64,000 nucleotides of DNA from Pseudomonas agarici (GTDB lineage: Bacteria > Pseudomonadota > Gammaproteobacteria > Pseudomonadales > Pseudomonadaceae): NCBI RefSeq assembly GCF_900109755.1, contig NZ_FOAR01000007.1, positions 1 through 64,000 of the forward strand, given 5' to 3'. The stretch's first letter is position 1. Each line of letters starts with the position of its first letter. The position numbers were made by a program, and so were the translations under genes. Below, in pieces: positions 26,971 to 35,693 of the stretch. A model generated the notes under the pieces. That model was not told the origin of the DNA, ran no database searches, and saw only the letters and a list, made by a program, of their open reading frames with translations.

Positions 26971-28058
26971 ATCAGTCGGGCAGCGGATTGTCGCTGTTGG
27001 TGGAACCGCTGCTCGTGGCGATTTGCGCAGAGGCGCCGTGTGGGCAGAACCTGCGCTACGAGGCCGACTACGATCGCTTACGCGAACTGCGGCGCGAGGA
27101 TGACACCAGCCTGTCCAATGGGGTTTGGGAAAAGGAGATCAAGCGGGCCGAGTGGGCCGGCGTCGAACAGTTGGCCAGCGAGATCCTGCGCAGCCGCAGC
27201 AAAGACCTGATGGTCGCGGCCTGGCTCGGTGAGGCCTGGTTGCACCGGCATGGGCTTGAAGGGTTGCGGGCGGCATTGGCGTTGCTGCTGGGGTTGTGCG
27301 AACGCTACCCCGACCAGTTGCACCCGCAGGCCGAGGAGGGCGACCGGTCCTGGCGGGTGACACCCGTGGACTGGCTAGTGCGGCGCTATGCCGAGGTGCT
27401 GCATACGCGGGTGCCGTTGTTTGCCCCCGGTGGCGGCAACGATTTTTCCGGAATGAGCCTGTATGGCTGGCAGCAGTTGCAGGGCCGGCAAGTGCTGACT
27501 GGGGACAACAAGAGCGCCAAGGCCATCGTCGAGGCGGCACGGCTGGAGCAGCAGAAGGTCAACGAACTGATTCGCGCCACGCCGCTGTCCTGGTGGCTGC
27601 ACAACCAGAATCTGTTGCTGGCGTCGTTGCACCAGTTGGAAGCGCTGGAGCAGTGGGTCGACCATTATTTGGCGGAGCTCGCCCCGACTTGCGGGCCTTT
27701 GCGTGACGTCATGCAGGCCTTGAGCACACTGACCCAGGAGTTTATCGCCATGCACCCCCAGCAACCTGAGCCGCCCGTGGTACCGACCCCTACCGATGTC
27801 GAGGAGGATGAGCCGGTAGCTGCCGCCACCACGCAGCAGGCATCTCGCCCGGCTGCTCCTTGCAGTCGCGAGGAGGCTTACCGGCAGTTGTTGCTGATTG
27901 CCGACTACCTGGCCAAGACCGAGCCTCACAGCCCGGTACCCTATGTGGTCAAGAAGGCGGTGGCGTGGGGCAACAAGCCGTTGAACGAGCTGTTGTCGGA
28001 GTTGATTTCCTCCGATGCCGAGGCACGGCGGGTGTGGGCATTGCTGGGTGTGTTGTGA
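26967..28058 (+). CDS. tssA: T6SS protein TssA (ImpA N-terminal domain)
   Basis: This 363-residue protein has an ImpA_N domain at about 10-150 (APCGQNLRYEADYDRLRELR, later DLMVAAWLGEAWLHRHG and CERYPDQLHPQ). A Pro/Glu/Ala-rich linker (about 258-300) follows. The C-terminal part contains SREEAYRQLLLIADYLAKTE and SPVPYVVKKAVAWGNKPL. TssA primes sheath-tube assembly at the baseplate or the distal end. ATG overlaps the tssM stop (ATGA). It is the last gene of the plus-strand T6SS arm. Confidence 0.92.
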   Translation: MNQSGSGLSLLVEPLLVAICAEAPCGQNLRYEADYDRLRELRREDDTSLSNGVWEKEIKRAEWAGVEQLASEILRSRSKDLMVAAWLGEAWLHRHGLEGLRAALALLLGLCERYPDQLHPQAEEGDRSWRVTPVDWLVRRYAEVLHTRVPLFAPGGGNDFSGMSLYGWQQLQGRQVLTGDNKSAKAIVEAARLEQQKVNELIRATPLSWWLHNQNLLLASLHQLEALEQWVDHYLAELAPTCGPLRDVMQALSTLTQEFIAMHPQQPEPPVVPTPTDVEEDEPVAAATTQQASRPAAPCSREEAYRQLLLIADYLAKTEPHSPVPYVVKKAVAWGNKPLNELLSELISSDAEARRVWALLGVL

Positions 28059-28380
28059 CAATTGTCGGGCAACCTCGTTTGCCTGGCGATTTTATGTCTA
28101 GACTCTCCTGTGCAGTGCAACAGGCCTTTACTGTCCAGGGTACTGGTCGAGGCCGGACGTCTGTTTCACCTGGGAAGGTAGTAGGCGTAGTGATCCAGTC
28201 AGCTTCCCGTCGTGTTGAAACGGCTTTCGAATGCCGGCGAGCAGGCGTTTGAGTCGTAGGGTGCGTGCCAGCGCATCCATCATGGTGTAGCGCGTAGTCG
28301 ATCGTCATCAGCACCCCCACCAAAACACCAATGTACGAACTGCCAAGGCGGCGCTTTGTCCGTTCGAATGGGAGAGTGTT
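28059..28380. other. Intergenic stretch between tssA and the metalloprotease gene
   Basis: In 322 bases I find no gene with a credible start. No terminator is obvious after tssA. The last 20 bases before 28381 contain GGGAGAG, a plausible ribosome binding site for the metalloprotease. Its promoter is presumably here but I cannot place it. Confidence 0.5.
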
Positions 28381-30588
28381 ATGACTTGTCACCTGTCCGG
28401 TGCGCGATCCGGCTCATGGAAACGCTACAGCTTGTTCGCGTGGATTCTCTGTCTGTTGACCGTTGCCCCTGTCGCCTGGGCGACAGATAGCCTGTTGACC
28501 ATCGAATCCGCGCAATCCCCACAACAGATGCGACAAACGAATGATCCGGCGTTGGCGGCGATCCTGGGAGTACAGATGTTTACTTCGGTACATCGGGTGC
28601 AGACCCATGCGGACCTGTTGTCCGATCAACTCGACGTGGTTCGGATTCCGTTGGGCGATGGTCGTGTTGTTACCGCACGCAAGCTGTTCTACCGTACCAC
28701 CGCTACCGGATCCATCTGGCGAGGGGAAATCTCCGCGCCGGGCGCAAACGACCCAGGTGGGGCCAAGCACGAGGTACTGGTCGATGAGTTGAATTCGGTG
28801 ATTCTGGTGCGTAACGCCGATCAGATCACCGGGATCGTCCGGGTGGGCGGCGAAGTCTACAGAATCCTGCCACTCAATCATGGCGGGCAGGTCCTGGTGA
28901 AGGTCGATCAGACGAAGAGGGGACGCTTCGACGAGGCGAATGAACAGGGCGAGCTTGTCATTCGCAAGGACTCAGGTGCGGCAACGATGGAGTCGGAGGT
29001 CGGGCCACGCCCGCGTGACGGAATCAGCACGATCCGGGTGATGATCGTCGCCACGCCACTGGCTGTAGAGAAGCTCGGTGGCAATGCGGGCCTGCAAGCC
29101 CAGGCCGCCCTGGTGATCGAGGAGTCGAACCAATCCTTCGTCAACAGTGACATTCCTACCCGCTTCGAGAGTGCCGGTACTTACATTGTCAATTACGACC
29201 AACTGCCCCAGGCGGACGGCGATCGGCTGCTGGACAAGATCGAGAGCCGATCCGACCCGGATCTGGGGGCACCGACCTGGGCGCTACGCGATGAGCATCG
29301 TGCGGACCTGGTGGTGCTGGTGGCGGATATCCGCTCCTACTGCGGCCTGGCTACGTTGAATTCGAGCAAGGAAACGGCCTACGGGGCGGTTGACTGGACA
29401 TGTTTCTCGGACGGTACGACGGTCCAGCACGAAATTGGCCACAATCTCGGTGCCGATCACACGCCCGAAGAAGCACAGGGCAATGTGTTTCCCTTTGGTT
29501 CCGGCCATCAGAAAACCTCGGGCGACATTCGTTGGTCAACGATCATGGCGCCTTACTGTTCCCGTTGCAGCGTGATCAATTACTGGTCGAACCCTTATCG
29601 CACTTACAAGGAAGCGCCCCTGGGGGTTGTGAATGTCAGCGACAACGCCAGGGTCTGGGCATTGCGGGCGCCGGTAGTGGCGAATTTCTACCCGGATCCG
29701 GTGGAAGCCCTTCCCCCCTATGCGGTGGCCAGGGCTGAGCCTTCGGCCGTGACCGGCCCACAGGTGGTCCTGCTCGATGGCTCGCAGTCTTCCGACCCGG
29801 CGGGTGGGGCGTTGCGCTATCGTTGGGAGCAGACGGACGGGACGCCGGAGGTCAGCATCACCGGCAGTTCGTCACGGGAGGCGCAGGCACGGGTTCCGGC
29901 GGTGGGGCACAGCATGATTTTCAGCTTCCGCCTGACGGTGACCAACAGTGACGAACTCAGCGATAGCCAGACTGTCAATGTCAGCGCCGAGCCTTCCAGT
30001 CCCGCTCCCGTGGCCGTCATCAGCGCCCATGAGCAGGTCGAAACCGGTAAGCCCCTTGAGTTTTCGGCGGCGGCCTCGACGGGCAACCAACTGACTTATG
30101 CATGGGTCCTGCCTGGTTTCACCCCCGCCAATTCCAGCAGCCAACGTCTCAACGCCACCGCGCCGGCCACCGCGGGAGAGCGTATGGTGCAACTCACTGT
30201 GCGTGACGCGCAGGGGCGCAACGACACAAAAACCAAGAAGGTGAGGGTGGTCGCCGGATCCGGTGGCGGAGAAGGCTGTATTCCGACCGACCCGAACGCC
30301 GGGCTTTACCCGCAATGGGATACGCTCAGGACTTATGTCGGCGGCGATATGGTGCAGCATAACGGGGTGGTCTGGCGAGCCGGCTGGTCGAGCCGTGGTA
30401 TCTCGCCGGACAAAACCGATGCCTTTACCCTGATCAGCCACCTGCCGGTGCCTTGGCAGACTGGACGGCCTTATGTCGCGGGCAACCAGGTAATTCACCA
30501 GGGCAAGTTGTATCAGGCCAAATACTGGATAAACACTCAACCACCGGGTAGCGCCTGGACATTGCTCGGCGACCACATCTGTCCGTGA
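28381..30588 (+). CDS. Secreted reprolysin-like zinc metalloprotease with PKD and chitin-binding modules
   Basis: This 735-residue protein has a signal peptide of about 35 residues (cleaved near AWA). A propeptide-like region follows. The catalytic domain has HEIGHNLGADH (350-360), the HExxHxxGxxH zinc site of reprolysin-type (M12B/metzincin) enzymes, with IMAPYC after it as the likely Met-turn. Two PKD-like beta domains cover about 440-530 and 535-625. Two short carbohydrate-binding modules of the CBM5/12 type lie at about 645-685 and 695-735, with YPQWDTLRTYVGGDMVQHNG and WQTGRPYVAGNQVIHQGKLY. It should act outside the cell on protein bound to chitin or similar glycans. It sits next to the T6SS cluster but has its own signal peptide, so it is more likely a type II substrate. 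Confidence 0.88.
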   Translation: MTCHLSGARSGSWKRYSLFAWILCLLTVAPVAWATDSLLTIESAQSPQQMRQTNDPALAAILGVQMFTSVHRVQTHADLLSDQLDVVRIPLGDGRVVTARKLFYRTTATGSIWRGEISAPGANDPGGAKHEVLVDELNSVILVRNADQITGIVRVGGEVYRILPLNHGGQVLVKVDQTKRGRFDEANEQGELVIRKDSGAATMESEVGPRPRDGISTIRVMIVATPLAVEKLGGNAGLQAQAALVIEESNQSFVNSDIPTRFESAGTYIVNYDQLPQADGDRLLDKIESRSDPDLGAPTWALRDEHRADLVVLVADIRSYCGLATLNSSKETAYGAVDWTCFSDGTTVQHEIGHNLGADHTPEEAQGNVFPFGSGHQKTSGDIRWSTIMAPYCSRCSVINYWSNPYRTYKEAPLGVVNVSDNARVWALRAPVVANFYPDPVEALPPYAVARAEPSAVTGPQVVLLDGSQSSDPAGGALRYRWEQTDGTPEVSITGSSSREAQARVPAVGHSMIFSFRLTVTNSDELSDSQTVNVSAEPSSPAPVAVISAHEQVETGKPLEFSAAASTGNQLTYAWVLPGFTPANSSSQRLNATAPATAGERMVQLTVRDAQGRNDTKTKKVRVVAGSGGGEGCIPTDPNAGLYPQWDTLRTYVGGDMVQHNGVVWRAGWSSRGISPDKTDAFTLISHLPVPWQTGRPYVAGNQVIHQGKLYQAKYWINTQPPGSAWTLLGDHICP

Positions 30589-30616
30589 GGCATTGATTGA
30601 GACACTGATAGAAAGG

Positions 30617-30638
30617 CGCCCCGACGGAAGTCGGGGCG
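30617..30638. terminator. Hairpin between convergent metalloprotease and mntH genes
   Basis: CGCCCCGAC pairs with GTCGGGGCG around GGAA. It lies 28 bases after the metalloprotease stop and 8 bases before the mntH stop on the other strand, so it can serve both. The following T tract is weak (TTGTTG). Confidence 0.6.
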
Positions 30639-30646
30639 TTGTTGCG

Positions 30647-31969
30647 TCACTCGCTGAACACCTGCGCAATCAGCCAGATATTCGCCCCGCTGATTACAGC
30701 GAACAGCCCCCAGGCGAGGCCCTGGGTATACCAACGGTTGACGAACTCGCCCATCAGGCGTTCATCGCCAGTCATGCGGATCAACGGGTACAGGGCAAAC
30801 GGCAGTTGCAGGCTGAGCACCACCTGGCTCAGGACCAGCAGTTTGCCCACCGCGCCTTCGCCCATCAGCCAGACGCCGATAAAGGCTGGGATCAGGGCCA
30901 GCCCACGGGTGATCAAGCGGCGCTGCCAGCAGGGAATCTTCAGGTTCAGGTAACCTTCCATGATCACCTGCCCGGCGATGGTTCCGGTAAAGGTCGAGCT
31001 TTGCCCCGACGCCAGCAGGGCGATGCCGAACAGGGTGCTGGCGAAGGCTCCGCCGACCAGTGGATCAAGCAGGTGATAGGCGTCTTGGATCTCCACGACA
31101 TCGGTGTGCCCGGACTGATGAAAGGCTGCCGCCGCGAGGATCAGAATCGCCGCGTTGACCAGCAGCGCCAGGGCCAGTGAACCGATGGTATCGACCCGCG
31201 CCAGGCGGACCGCGTCCTGACGGCTGGCCCGGTCCTTGCCGATTAACCGGGTCTGGACAATCGAGGTGTGCAGGTAGAGGTTGTGGGGCATCACCGTGGC
31301 TCCGAGGATGCCGATCGCCAGATACAGCGGCGCGGCGTCGGTCAGCGCCGACATGGACGGCTTGAAGCCGTTGAACACGTCCGGCCAATAGGGTTTGATC
31401 AGCACCAGCTCAACAAAAAAACACCCGCCGATGGTCGCCATTAACACCAACATGATCGCTTCCAGGCGCCGGAATCCGCGGTTCTGCAAGGCCAGGATCA
31501 ACAGGGTATCGAAGGCGGTCAGGACAATCCCGAAAGTCAGCGAACAGCCCAGCAGCAGGTGGAAGGCCAGCGCACAGCCCAGCACCTCAGCCAGGTCCGT
31601 GGCGATGATCGAGACTTCCGCCAGCAGCCACTGGGTTCGCGCCGAACGGGGGCTGTAGCGCTCGCGGCACAGTTGCGCCAGGTCGCGACCGGTGGCGATG
31701 CCCAGGCGCGAACACAGGCATTGCACGGCCATGCCCGCCAGGCTTGCCAGCAGCACCACGAACAGCAGGTTGTAGCCATAGCGCGAGCCGGCCTCAATCG
31801 CCGTGGCCCAGTTGCCGGGGTCCATGTAGCCGATGGACACCAGCAGTCCAGGCCCGGCGAAGCGCAAGACGCGCTTAAAAAACGGCGCAGCGCCGTCGAC
31901 TGCAATCGAGCCGTTCACTTCGGAGGGACAGAAGGGGGCGGTGGCCACTTTCGGCAAATTGAATTTCAC
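30647..31969 (-). CDS. mntH: Nramp family divalent metal transporter MntH
   Basis: This 440-residue inner-membrane protein imports Mn(II), and possibly Fe(II), with protons. Eleven or so membrane helices are visible. The metal-binding DPGNW in helix 1 and MPHNLYLHTSI in helix 6 are both intact. The start is GTG at 31969, since the next Met is DPGN-adjacent and would remove helix 1. A Fur-like site lies upstream in an A/T-rich promoter region. It is a single gene convergent with the metalloprotease. Confidence 0.93.
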   Translation of the reverse strand: MKFNLPKVATAPFCPSEVNGSIAVDGAAPFFKRVLRFAGPGLLVSIGYMDPGNWATAIEAGSRYGYNLLFVVLLASLAGMAVQCLCSRLGIATGRDLAQLCRERYSPRSARTQWLLAEVSIIATDLAEVLGCALAFHLLLGCSLTFGIVLTAFDTLLILALQNRGFRRLEAIMLVLMATIGGCFFVELVLIKPYWPDVFNGFKPSMSALTDAAPLYLAIGILGATVMPHNLYLHTSIVQTRLIGKDRASRQDAVRLARVDTIGSLALALLVNAAILILAAAAFHQSGHTDVVEIQDAYHLLDPLVGGAFASTLFGIALLASGQSSTFTGTIAGQVIMEGYLNLKIPCWQRRLITRGLALIPAFIGVWLMGEGAVGKLLVLSQVVLSLQLPFALYPLIRMTGDERLMGEFVNRWYTQGLAWGLFAVISGANIWLIAQVFSE

Positions 31970-32103
31970 GCGGCGATCCGAGGCTGAAGAGAGGGATTCC
32001 CCAGCTTAGACGCTTGCGGGTTCCAGCCCAAGCCCTGTTGGGTGACCTTGGCATCACGCGGGGATTATTGATTGATAGTGAAATGCATATTTAATAATCT
32101 ATA

Positions 32104-32118
32104 TGATAAGCATTCGTA
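32104..32118. promoter_or_regulatory. Fur-like site upstream of mntH
   Basis: TGATAAGCATTCGTA matches 10 of 14 fixed positions of the Fur 7-1-7 motif TGATAATnATTATCA. It lies in the A/T-rich region (32060-32150) upstream of mntH. A Mn-responsive regulator site would also be plausible. Confidence 0.35.
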
Positions 32119-32213
32119 TAATCAAATAAATATTTACACGATCATGTAGTTCGAGGGGATCGAATTCCTGGAACTTCACATCACATACCAGACAGGTATC
32201 GACGAGGTATGTC

Positions 32214-34040
32214 TCACGGCTGCCACGGTGTCATATCACTGCTGAGTTTGCGGTCGAGGAAACACGCCGCGCTGATCAGCGCCAGGTGGGTCAGGGCCTG
32301 TGGGGTGTTGCCCAGATGCCGGGCCTGGGGATCGAACTCTTCGGCATACAAACCCAACGGGTTGGCATAGCGCAGCAGTTGCTCGAACTCCAGATGCGCC
32401 TGTTCCACGCGGCCAGCGCGAGCCAGGCACTCGACGTACCAGAACGAGCAGGCGGCGAAGGCGCCTTCGGTGCCCGGCAGGCCGTCGATGGGATGATCGT
32501 CGTTGCGATACCGATAGACCATGCCGGCGCGCACCAGGCTTTTCTCGATGGCCTCCAGGGTGGCCAGCCAGCGCGGGTCGGTGGCGCCGACAAAACGTAC
32601 CAGCGGCATCAGTAGCATCGAGCCGTCGAGGCCGGTGCCACCGATATGTTGGACGAAATGCCCGTGCTCCCGATTCCAGAAGTTGTTCCAGATGTCGCTG
32701 TGGATTGCCTGGCGGGTCTTGTCCCAACGGGCGAAAGGTGCCGGTAGCGAGCGCTTGGAGGCCAGACGGATGGCGCGGTCGAGGGCGACCCAACACATCA
32801 GTCGCGAGTGCAGGAAATGGTGTTTCTCGCCGCGCATTTCCCAGATCCCGACATCGGCGTGGTCCCAGGTTGCGCAGACCTGATCGACAATCTGGCTGAC
32901 ATGCAGCCAGCCTTCCTGGGAAATCGCTTCGCCGTATTTGTTGGTCAGGTACACCGCGTCCAGCAACTCGCCGAAGATATCCAACTGGATCTGGTCATAG
33001 GCCTGGTTGCCGATGCGCACCGGGCGGGCATTGCCATGGCCGGACAGATGTTTGAGTTCGGTTTCGGGCAATTGCTGGGTGCCGTCGATGGCATAGAGGA
33101 TATTCAGTTTCAAGGGCTGGTCACTGCAATCGCCGACGCGCCCACGCAGCCAGCGCATAAAGCCATTGGCTTCTTCGGTATAGCCCAGGCGCATGAAGGC
33201 GTAGATGGTAAACGAGGCATCCCGGATCCAGGTGTAGCGATAGTCCCAGTTGCGTTGACCGCCGGGGCTTTCCGGCAGACCGAATGTGGCGGCGGCGAGG
33301 ATGGCGCCATGCTTGCGCGAGGTCAGCAGTTTGAGCACCAGGGCCGAGCGATTGACCGCTTCGCGCCAGCGACCCCGATAGTTGGAGCGGCCGATCCAGT
33401 GTCGCCAGAAGGTCAGGGTCCGTTGCAAGGCGAGGTCGCCGCCGCCGACCTTGATTCGCGGATCGTCGGCGCCGCCGAGGAGGAATTCGGCGTTTTGCCC
33501 CTGTTCCAGCCGGAAGGTGGCGACGGCGGCGTTGTGCCGCAGTTGCAACGGTTGGTCGGCACACAGGCGCAGGCTGGGCTGGTCGGGCGCATCGAAGCAC
33601 ACATCATGATCGTCGAGTCGGGCGCGGGTCGCGGCGCGCGCATAGTCATGGCGCACGGCGCAGCACATATGGAAGGTAGCGTGGCCGCTGACCATCCGCA
33701 CCCGGCGGAGCAGCATGGGCAGGTCGTCTTCGTCGTCGCTGATGGGCAGCAGGTCGGTGATTTCTACCACGGCTCCGGCGCTCAGCCAGCGGGTCTGCAG
33801 GACATTGGTATCGGGCAGGTAGATCTGTTCGCGGCGAGCGTCGGGCAGGTCGGGAGCCAGTTGGAAAATCCCCGCCTGCGGACTGTCGAGCAGGGCGCAG
33901 AAGATCGAGGGGCTGTCAAAGGCCGGCCAGCAGAAAAAATCGACACTGCCACGGTCGTTGATCAGCGCGGCGCTGCTCATGTCGCCGATGATGCCGTGGG
34001 CCTCGATCGCGCTTTGGGGTTCTTTGGAAAGATCGACCAT
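32214..34040 (-). CDS. Glycoside hydrolase family 15 protein (glucoamylase/trehalase type)
   Basis: This 608-residue cytoplasmic protein has the N-terminal trehalase-like beta domain (IIGDMSSAALINDRGSVDFF, WPAFDSPSIFCALLD). It is followed by the (alpha/alpha)6 GH15 catalytic domain, with NWDYRYTWIRDASFTIYAFM, GTQQLPETELKHLSGHGNAR near the active site, and a later ATWDHADVGIWEMRG. WEMRG supplies the probable catalytic Glu. Substrate cannot be fixed from sequence: GH15 enzymes of this two-domain type include trehalases and glucoamylases. ATG at 34040 is used. No partner gene lies beside it. Confidence 0.88.
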   Translation of the reverse strand: MVDLSKEPQSAIEAHGIIGDMSSAALINDRGSVDFFCWPAFDSPSIFCALLDSPQAGIFQLAPDLPDARREQIYLPDTNVLQTRWLSAGAVVEITDLLPISDDEDDLPMLLRRVRMVSGHATFHMCCAVRHDYARAATRARLDDHDVCFDAPDQPSLRLCADQPLQLRHNAAVATFRLEQGQNAEFLLGGADDPRIKVGGGDLALQRTLTFWRHWIGRSNYRGRWREAVNRSALVLKLLTSRKHGAILAAATFGLPESPGGQRNWDYRYTWIRDASFTIYAFMRLGYTEEANGFMRWLRGRVGDCSDQPLKLNILYAIDGTQQLPETELKHLSGHGNARPVRIGNQAYDQIQLDIFGELLDAVYLTNKYGEAISQEGWLHVSQIVDQVCATWDHADVGIWEMRGEKHHFLHSRLMCWVALDRAIRLASKRSLPAPFARWDKTRQAIHSDIWNNFWNREHGHFVQHIGGTGLDGSMLLMPLVRFVGATDPRWLATLEAIEKSLVRAGMVYRYRNDDHPIDGLPGTEGAFAACSFWYVECLARAGRVEQAHLEFEQLLRYANPLGLYAEEFDPQARHLGNTPQALTHLALISAACFLDRKLSSDMTPWQP

Positions 34041-34374
34041 GGCCGCGAAACTCCTGCCTATGTAGGGGGGATGGCACTGTCAGTGTGCGCGTTTGAAGGC
34101 ACTCACCAAGCTGACTGGCATTCCTCGGCGGAGTTCAGCTCGATTGCTAGTGGCCTGTACGGTGAGTTCGTTAGCTCAAGCTCGGATGCCACGCGTCCAT
34201 GGCCAAGGCGCTGTGACCCGTCTAGCCGGGCTATGGCGAGGAACAGCAACGCCGGCCAGGGCTTGTGGCGCCGAAATTGACTCATAGAACTCATCACACA
34301 GGTCACTAGGTAGTGCCCCGGCGCGTCGCAGGGTTCCGGGGCATCGGCGGTCCCGATCAACGGCGAGTTGGCGG
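34041..34374. other. Intergenic stretch upstream of the GH15 gene
   Basis: In 334 bases I find no gene I can support. A minus-strand frame (34103-34360) has no ribosome binding site. The GH15 promoter is presumably within this stretch. CCCCGG (34316-34321) and CCGGGG (34335-34340) form a short inverted repeat just beyond the dehydrogenase stop and may be a weak terminator for that gene. Confidence 0.4.
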
Positions 34375-35319
34375 TCAGCCGGGAAGGGGGACGGGCGTGA
34401 GTAGCGGCTTACCGGCAAAATATGCCAGAAGATTCTCCGCCACCAGCTTGACCGTGGCTTCGGAGGCCTGCGGCGAAAGGCCGGCGACATGGGGGGTGAG
34501 CACGACGTTGGGCAATCCCTTGAGTACCTGCGGTACATTCGGTTCGTCATCGAAGACATCCAGCGCGGCCCCGGCAATCCGGCCTTGTTCCAGCGCGTTC
34601 ACGAGGTCGGCGGTCCGCACGACGCTGGCGCGGGCGATATTGACGATGAATCCTTCCGGTCCCAGGGCTTCCAGGGCTTGTCGATCGATCAGGCCGTGGG
34701 TGCCGGCGCCGCCCGGCGTGGCGACGATCAGGAAGTCCGAGGCCTGCGCGAGTTCGACCGGGGTTGCGCAATAGGCATAGCCGATGTCCTCGCGCTGGCG
34801 GCGGTTGTGGTAGCTCACCGACATACCAAAACCGAGGGCCGCGCGTTGGGCAATCGCCACGCCGACCGCGCCCATGCCGAGAATGCCCAGGCGCTTGCCG
34901 CCCAGGGACGGGCGCATCAGCTTGCGCCATTCGCCACGGCGTACCGACGCATCGGCCCGGGGAATATCGCGCACCAGCGACAGCAGCAGGGCCATGGCGT
35001 GATCGGCTACCGACGAGGCGTTGGTACCGGCACCGTTGGTCACGACGATGCCGCGTTGCGCGGCGGCGTGCAGGTCGACCTTTTCGTAACCGGCGCCAAT
35101 CACGCAGATGATTTCCAGCAGGGGCAAGGCGGCGATTTCATCGGCGAACAGGCCCAGCGGGCCGCGAGTCAGGACGGCATTGATACGCTGGCCGTGAGCG
35201 GCGATGGCTTCGGCTCGCAGCACGGCCGTCGGTGCTCGAATCAGCTCGAAGCCATGGTGCTCGATAATCGGCAAGTATTCGTCGACGGTTTCGGTCAACA
35301 CCAGAACTACGTTGGACAT
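34375..35319 (-). CDS. D-isomer-specific 2-hydroxyacid dehydrogenase
   Basis: This 314-residue NAD(P)-dependent enzyme reduces 2-oxoacids such as glyoxylate or hydroxypyruvate. The Rossmann motif is LGILGMGAVG (about 144-153). The catalytic triad is visible as Arg in IVNIARASVV, Glu in DDEPNVP and His in LTPHVAG. The length and the GAGTNASSVADHAMALLL segment fit the hydroxypyruvate/glyoxylate reductase branch, but the substrate is not determined. It stands alone, with a REP element upstream. Confidence 0.88.
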   Translation of the reverse strand: MSNVVLVLTETVDEYLPIIEHHGFELIRAPTAVLRAEAIAAHGQRINAVLTRGPLGLFADEIAALPLLEIICVIGAGYEKVDLHAAAQRGIVVTNGAGTNASSVADHAMALLLSLVRDIPRADASVRRGEWRKLMRPSLGGKRLGILGMGAVGVAIAQRAALGFGMSVSYHNRRQREDIGYAYCATPVELAQASDFLIVATPGGAGTHGLIDRQALEALGPEGFIVNIARASVVRTADLVNALEQGRIAGAALDVFDDEPNVPQVLKGLPNVVLTPHVAGLSPQASEATVKLVAENLLAYFAGKPLLTPVPLPG

Positions 35320-35693
35320 GCGGCTCTCCGCCTTCGGTCAGTGGATGGCGGCAAACTACTCCTGAGTTGCCGTTGCGGGCAAGCCCGCTCTCGCCCGACG
35401 ACATGGTTTCTCGCAGGGCAGGCGTTGCCCCCAAAACCCAGAAAGCCGGATCGCCGCCGGGTGCCGGTTTTGCACGGTTGGACGCCGCCGTCTGGCGGGT
35501 TACTGCTCGGACACGGCAACTCCGGGACTGAGCTGATCGATCCAGTAGCAAAGCTTATGCTGCCTTTTGCCATGAATTGGCCGGCAGGACTCGGTTTTCT
35601 TGCTTATACCTTATGCACCATCCCGAGGTTACTCGAGAGATCAGCTTCTCCCGATGCTCTGGTGGTCCATTTAACAGCAGGGTTGGAAATACC
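35320..35693. other. Intergenic stretch with a REP element
   Basis: In 374 bases between the divergent dehydrogenase and HET-C genes I see a Pseudomonas REP palindrome near 35375 but no supported gene. The A/T content rises from about 35550 toward the HET-C gene, consistent with its promoter and with the start of a transferred segment. Confidence 0.5.
35372..35392. repeat. Pseudomonas REP palindrome
   Basis: TTGCGGGCAAGCCCGCTC contains GCGGGC-AA-GCCCGC, the core of the extragenic palindromes common in P. fluorescens and P. putida group genomes (often written GAGCGGGCTTGCCCGC on the other strand). It lies about 50 bases upstream of the dehydrogenase start. Confidence 0.7.

Noticed and set aside
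34103-34360. 85-codon minus-strand frame between the GH15 and dehydrogenase genes
   Set aside because: There is no ribosome binding site before any of its Met codons and no recognisable family.
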